The notes beneath the pieces are model-generated. The model made no database searches, was not told the origin of the DNA, and saw only the letters and a program-made list of their open reading frames with translations. The translations under genes were made by a program, and so were the position numbers. This document shows positions 60,804 to 64,000 of a DNA stretch of 64,000 nt, one piece after another (positions within the stretch are counted from its first letter, which is position 1; every line of letters begins with the position of its first letter). Location of the stretch: positions 1 to 64,000 of the forward strand of contig JBOHUC010000176.1 of assembly GCA_050733935.1 (NCBI GenBank), written 5' to 3'. The DNA comes from JBOHUC01 sp050733935. GTDB lineage: Bacteria > Eisenbacteria > RBG-16-71-46 > DASYSL01.

Positions 60804-61967
60804 TCAGAGCAACCCGTCGGACGGATTGGGCGCCCCTTCGGCGAAACGCCCGGGCCGCAATGCCTCGACGTTCAACGTGCTCGCGCGACCGTCGAGCAGG
60901 ATCTCCGCGAGCAGGTGGCCGAGCGCGGGTGAGTGCATGACCCCGTGGCCGGAGGATCCGTTCGCGAGATACAGGTTCGCGCACCCGGGCGCGGCTCCGA
61001 GGAGCGCGTGCTTGTCGGGCGACATTTCGTAGAGTCCCGCGTAGCACGCCGCCTCATCGATCACGGCTGCACGCAGCGCCGGAATGCGCCGGCACGCAAG
61101 CTCGAACACGGACGTGACCCAATCGCGCTCGACGCTCGTGTCGAACGGACGCCCGGGAACACCCGGGCTAGGCTTGAGCAGGAGCACGCGGCCGTCCCGC
61201 ACGCGCAGATGGAAGCCGTCGCCGACGAAGAGCGTCATCGGCATGTCGGGCGGGAGTCCCTCGAACGGCCGGGTCACGGCGACCTGGCGGCGCACGGGAA
61301 CGACCGGAAGCTCGACGCCCGCAAGAGCTGCGATCTCCGACGCCCACGCGCCTGCCGCGTTCACGACCCTTTCGACCGCGATCTCCTCACGCTGCGTGCG
61401 CAGGGTTCGAATGCGTCCGGTTCCGTCCCGCGTGAACCCCGTGACGAGGGTGTCGGATTCGAGGTGGACGTCGCGTCGCCCGGCGGCCGCGAGATAACCG
61501 TCGAGCATCCGGCGGGGATCGAGAAAGCCGGCCTGCCGACAGAACGTAGCGCCAGAGAGGTGCGCGGGATCGAGCGCCGGGTTTCGTCGCAGCGCTTCGT
61601 TCACCTCGAGCTCGACGACCTGGCCGGGCCCGTGGGCGTGCTCGACGTCTCGCGCATGGCGAAGCGCATCCATCTCCGCGTCGTTCTGCGCGAGCCACAG
61701 GTAGCCAACCGGCCGGTAGAGCGGGTCGACGCCCGTCTCCTCCTCGAACGCGAGCAGCTTCTCGCGTGCGAGAACGGAGAGATTCACGTTCACGGGACTG
61801 TCGAACTGAATGCGGAAGCCGCCGGTCGCGAATCCCGTCGACCCCGTACCGGGGCGCGCAGCGCGATCGAGAAGGAGCATGTCGGTGAGACCGCGCGCCG
61901 CAAGGTGGTAGGCGACGCTCGCTCCGATCACCCCGGCGCCGACCACGGCCACCGAGGCCGTTCTCAT
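60804..61967 (-). CDS. FAD-dependent amine/amino-acid oxidoreductase (DAO type)
   Basis: 387 residues. The FAD-binding GxGxxG motif is VVGAGVIGASVAYHLAARG (about 7-25). GSTGFATGGFRIQFDSPVN follows as the second flavin contact, and VVNAAGAWASEIAALAGVELPV is the family's third signature. The C-terminal YEMSPDKHALLGAAPGCANLYLANGSSGHGVMHSPALG is the DAO end motif. Members include sarcosine and D-amino-acid oxidases or dehydrogenases. Cytoplasmic. Its ATG overlaps the TGA of the VOC gene, so it is the last gene of a coupled operon. Confidence 0.9.
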   Translation of the reverse strand: MRTASVAVVGAGVIGASVAYHLAARGLTDMLLLDRAARPGTGSTGFATGGFRIQFDSPVNVNLSVLAREKLLAFEEETGVDPLYRPVGYLWLAQNDAEMDALRHARDVEHAHGPGQVVELEVNEALRRNPALDPAHLSGATFCRQAGFLDPRRMLDGYLAAAGRRDVHLESDTLVTGFTRDGTGRIRTLRTQREEIAVERVVNAAGAWASEIAALAGVELPVVPVRRQVAVTRPFEGLPPDMPMTLFVGDGFHLRVRDGRVLLLKPSPGVPGRPFDTSVERDWVTSVFELACRRIPALRAAVIDEAACYAGLYEMSPDKHALLGAAPGCANLYLANGSSGHGVMHSPALGHLLAEILLDGRASTLNVEALRPGRFAEGAPNPSDGLL

Positions 61968-62383
61968 GCCGTGAAGACGTGTTCGGGGTTCCTGAAGCTC
62001 TTGAACTCGAGCGCGTTCTGACTCGGATCGAGCAGGAACATCGTCGCCTGCTCCCCCGACTGTCCCGCGAAGCGAATCCGGGGCTCGATCACGAACGACA
62101 CGCCGGCCTTGCGAATCCGCTCCGCGAGCTCGTGAAACCGCTCCCACGGGAGGATCGCCCCAAAGTGCGGCATCGGGACTCGCACGCCGTCGACGACTCC
62201 GGCGTCGAGCGTTTGCACGACCGGCCCGGTCGTGTGCGCCGAGATCTGGCTGCCGAAGAAGTCGAAATCCACCCACGTGTCGGTGGATCGACCCTCCTCG
62301 CAGCCGAGGATGTCGCCGTAGAACTGGCGCGTGCTCGCGAGATCGCGCACGAAGAACGAGTAATGAAAGGGTTCAGGCTTCAC
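61964..62383 (-). CDS. VOC-family protein
   Basis: 139 residues from GTG 62383, chosen since the fold begins at once (FHYSFFVRDLASTRQFYGDILGCEEG); the frame to 62431 adds only an unrelated stretch. VPMPHFGAILPWERFHELAERI and ATMFLLDPSQNALEFKSF supply the second module; the D-P-x-x-N-x-L-E-F end is the metal-ligand Glu motif of the VOC fold. His18-type and Glu ligands are plausible. It overlaps the YbaK-like gene by 11 bases and the FAD gene by 4. Confidence 0.85.
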   Translation of the reverse strand: MKPEPFHYSFFVRDLASTRQFYGDILGCEEGRSTDTWVDFDFFGSQISAHTTGPVVQTLDAGVVDGVRVPMPHFGAILPWERFHELAERIRKAGVSFVIEPRIRFAGQSGEQATMFLLDPSQNALEFKSFRNPEHVFTA

Positions 62384-62882
62384 GGGCAGACTCCGTTCGA
62401 GGGTGGGCGAGTCCTTCGACGACGACCGCACCCGCGCGCACGAGTGCGTCGGGCGGGAGCTTGAGCTTGATCGACCGCCCGCCGCCGCCGAGCACGATCC
62501 AGTCCGGCTCCATGACGCGCGCGTCGACGTAGAGCGGCATGCCCGAGGGCAGCGAGAACGGCGTCACGCCCCCCACCTCCATGCCCGTGAGCGCGCGCAT
62601 CTCCTCGGCGGTCGCGAACGACACGCGAGGGACTTCGAGCAGCCCCCGCACGCGGCGGTTCACGTCGAGCTGCGTGGTCGCGAGCACGACGCAGGCCGCG
62701 AACTTCCGCGGCTCCTTCTTCGAGGCTACGAGAATCGTGTTCGCAGAACGCTCCGCCGGAATACCGTACTTCTCGCAGAAGACGGCCGTGTCCGCGTACG
62801 CGGGATCGATCTCGATCACCTCGTGATCGATGCCGAGCGTGGCCAGCGTGTCGAGGACCTTCCGTTCCGGGGTCGTCGCCAT
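62373..62882 (-). CDS. YbaK/EbsC-type aminoacyl-tRNA deacylase-like protein
   Basis: 169 residues. The fold runs VLDTLATLGIDHEVIEID, DTAVFCEKYGIPAERSANTILVASKKEPRKFAACVV, then VSFATAEEMRALTGMEVGGVTPFSLPSGMPLYVDARVM, where GGVTPF and the preceding Lys region form the editing site of the YbaK/ProX superfamily that hydrolyses mischarged tRNA. WIVLGGGGRSIKLKLPP closes the barrel. The exact mischarged pair cannot be told. Start 62882 is 11 bases after the GH18-like gene. Confidence 0.88.
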   Translation of the reverse strand: MATTPERKVLDTLATLGIDHEVIEIDPAYADTAVFCEKYGIPAERSANTILVASKKEPRKFAACVVLATTQLDVNRRVRGLLEVPRVSFATAEEMRALTGMEVGGVTPFSLPSGMPLYVDARVMEPDWIVLGGGGRSIKLKLPPDALVRAGAVVVEGLAHPRTESAREA

Positions 62883-62893
62883 GCCCGGCCGGC

Positions 62894-64000
62894 TCAGCGA
62901 ACGTACGTCATGCGGAGCGTGCGGTCGAACGTCCGGTTCGATTCGGTGACCACCCGGAGCCGGTAGAAGTACGTCCCGGGTCGAAGGATCGCGCCGGTGC
63001 GCGACACCGGCTTCCACGGGATCGACTGGATTCCCGCAGGAAAGCCGCCCGCGGCAATGCGCGCGATCTCCCGCCCGGCCACGTCGTAGGCACGCAGGTC
63101 GACCCGGCCCGGCTCGGGGAGCGCGAAGCGCACGTTCGTGCTCGAGCGGAACGGATTCGGGGCGTTCGCGTAGAGCGCGAATTCCGCGGGACCGGGCGTG
63201 TCGGAATCGAGCACGATCCCGTCCTGGCGAAGCGGCGGCATGGGAATCGGGATCTGGAAGAACTCCGATCCCGCACCGATCCCGCCCTCGCACGAGTTCG
63301 GCGGTGTCGTGCAATCCGAGCGCGTGCCCTGGCACTCCGCCGCCCAGAACATGTAGCCGAGCATTCCCGGAGTCGTTCCCGCGCCGTTCGGCGCCACGTT
63401 TTGGACGAAATCCCGCGTCGCGTAGTGGATCGAGGCATTGAAGCTCGCGCACTCGGGCGTCACGTTCCGCTGCGTGAGGAACAGGCTTCCTGTGAACTTG
63501 CAGGGCGCAAGCGGCAGGATGGGCGGATTGTACTGGGGCTTCCCGTCCACGTGCTCCCGCCAGTTCGCGATCGCGCCCGAAACGCTCGGCTGCCGCGCGG
63601 GCACCATCGCGTTCGCGTAGTCGAGGATCGGATTCATGGGCACGAGCCAGTCGCGCGTCGCTTTGGTCGTGAGCTCGATGAGCCAGCGGTCCCCCGCGGC
63701 CAGATCCACCGTGAGGCGGGCCGCATGATTCGACCCGGTCACGTCGTAGGGGTGGACCGAGCGGTACGCGTCGATGAACTGCTGGAGCGCCGCAACGCTC
63801 GCCTCGGAGCTCCCTTCGTAGTCGATTTCGATGCCCACGCCGAGCCTGTGCGCGACTTCGGCGGCGTTCAACCCGAGCTGCGTCGCGTCCTGCGCGAGGG
63901 CCGCCTCCCATTCGTCCACGTACGTGATCCCGCCGATCGAGATCATGACCCGGATGCCGCGGCTCTTGAAGTAGTCGACGACCTCCTGCGTCATGCCTCG
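62894..64000 (-). CDS. GH18-like exoprotein with sorting tail, 5' end beyond window
   Basis: At least 366 residues; the frame continues off the right edge, so the signal peptide is not seen. YFKSRGIRVMISIGGITYVDEW is the GH18 S-x-G-G strand, and VGIEIDYEG matches the D-x-x-D-x-D-x-E barrel strand with the catalytic Glu kept and the first Asp changed. Later, MLGYMFWAAECQG fits the conserved Trp strand. The last 95 residues are a sorting tail (APNPFRSSTNV, DVAGREIARI, GTYFYRLRV). Chitinase or related glycan hydrolase, or a glycan-binding derivative. First visible gene of the coupled operon. Confidence 0.8.
   Translation of the reverse strand, partial: RGMTQEVVDYFKSRGIRVMISIGGITYVDEWEAALAQDATQLGLNAAEVAHRLGVGIEIDYEGSSEASVAALQQFIDAYRSVHPYDVTGSNHAARLTVDLAAGDRWLIELTTKATRDWLVPMNPILDYANAMVPARQPSVSGAIANWREHVDGKPQYNPPILPLAPCKFTGSLFLTQRNVTPECASFNASIHYATRDFVQNVAPNGAGTTPGMLGYMFWAAECQGTRSDCTTPPNSCEGGIGAGSEFFQIPIPMPPLRQDGIVLDSDTPGPAEFALYANAPNPFRSSTNVRFALPEPGRVDLRAYDVAGREIARIAAGGFPAGIQSIPWKPVSRTGAILRPGTYFYRLRVVTESNRTFDRTLRMTYVR

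Overview
The window reads as a high-GC chromosome segment from an uncultured or rarely cultured bacterium of the FCB-like kind; Candidatus Eisenbacteria or a close relative is my best guess (inference). The reason is that at least nine genes encode large secreted proteins that end in the same FlgD-like, Por/type IX-style sorting tail: an N-P-N/PNP segment, a D-x-x-G-R-x-V turn, a G-x-Y motif and a basic end. Coding is dense on both strands, ribosome-binding sites are mostly AGGAGG-type, and many genes touch or overlap. I see no rRNA, tRNA, CRISPR array, insertion sequence or phage module.

Layout. 0-5 kb: a secreted beta-propeller protein, a small secreted protein, an ECF sigma factor overlapping a FecR-like membrane protein, and a small membrane protein. 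Two kinds of duplicated gene leader sit here. 5-8.2 kb: a serine hydrolase, then a four-gene mercury-resistance-like operon (MerR regulator, a secreted Cys-rich YHS-like protein, a thioredoxin-fold protein, a MerT-MerP fusion) with a clear MerR-type operator. 8.3-23.2 kb: a run of secreted beta-helix, sugar-dehydrogenase-like, BNR, FG-GAP and other exoproteins, interrupted by MOSC, thioredoxin and DUF1203 genes. 23.2-27.1 kb: a GT-C-like membrane protein, a NaChBac-type channel and an APC permease. 27.2-31 kb: a giant exoprotein with a nearly identical 234-bp repeat array.

31-40 kb: a DUF5996 protein, a membrane protein, a dihaem cytochrome c, a quinone oxidoreductase, two tandem lipoproteins, and a BlaI/BlaR1-type pair whose sensor carries a long HEAT-repeat tail; its promoter overlaps a perfect operator. 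40-47 kb: two L,D-transpeptidases with overlapping 3' ends, a coupled pair of small genes, and a DUF3300-DUF2950-ABM-like operon. 47.5-50 kb: a sigma factor overlapping a transmembrane Ser/Thr kinase. 50-55 kb: a non-homologous end-joining locus, with Ku and a MerR-HTH/TPR protein divergent from LigD and an alpha/beta hydrolase. 55-64 kb: a 1-Cys peroxiredoxin, a protein with an Ivy-like lysozyme-inhibitor domain, a DUF3667 protein, a 14-TM MFS exporter, a secreted protein, and a compact operon of GH18-like, YbaK-like, VOC and FAD-oxidoreductase genes that runs off the right edge.

The recurring theme is the cell envelope: exported and sorted proteins, wall cross-linking, a lysozyme inhibitor, a penicillin-sensor-like regulator, and three trans-envelope signalling pairs (ECF/FecR, BlaI/BlaR1-HEAT, ECF/kinase). 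Assignments rest on reading motifs by eye; no database search was run.
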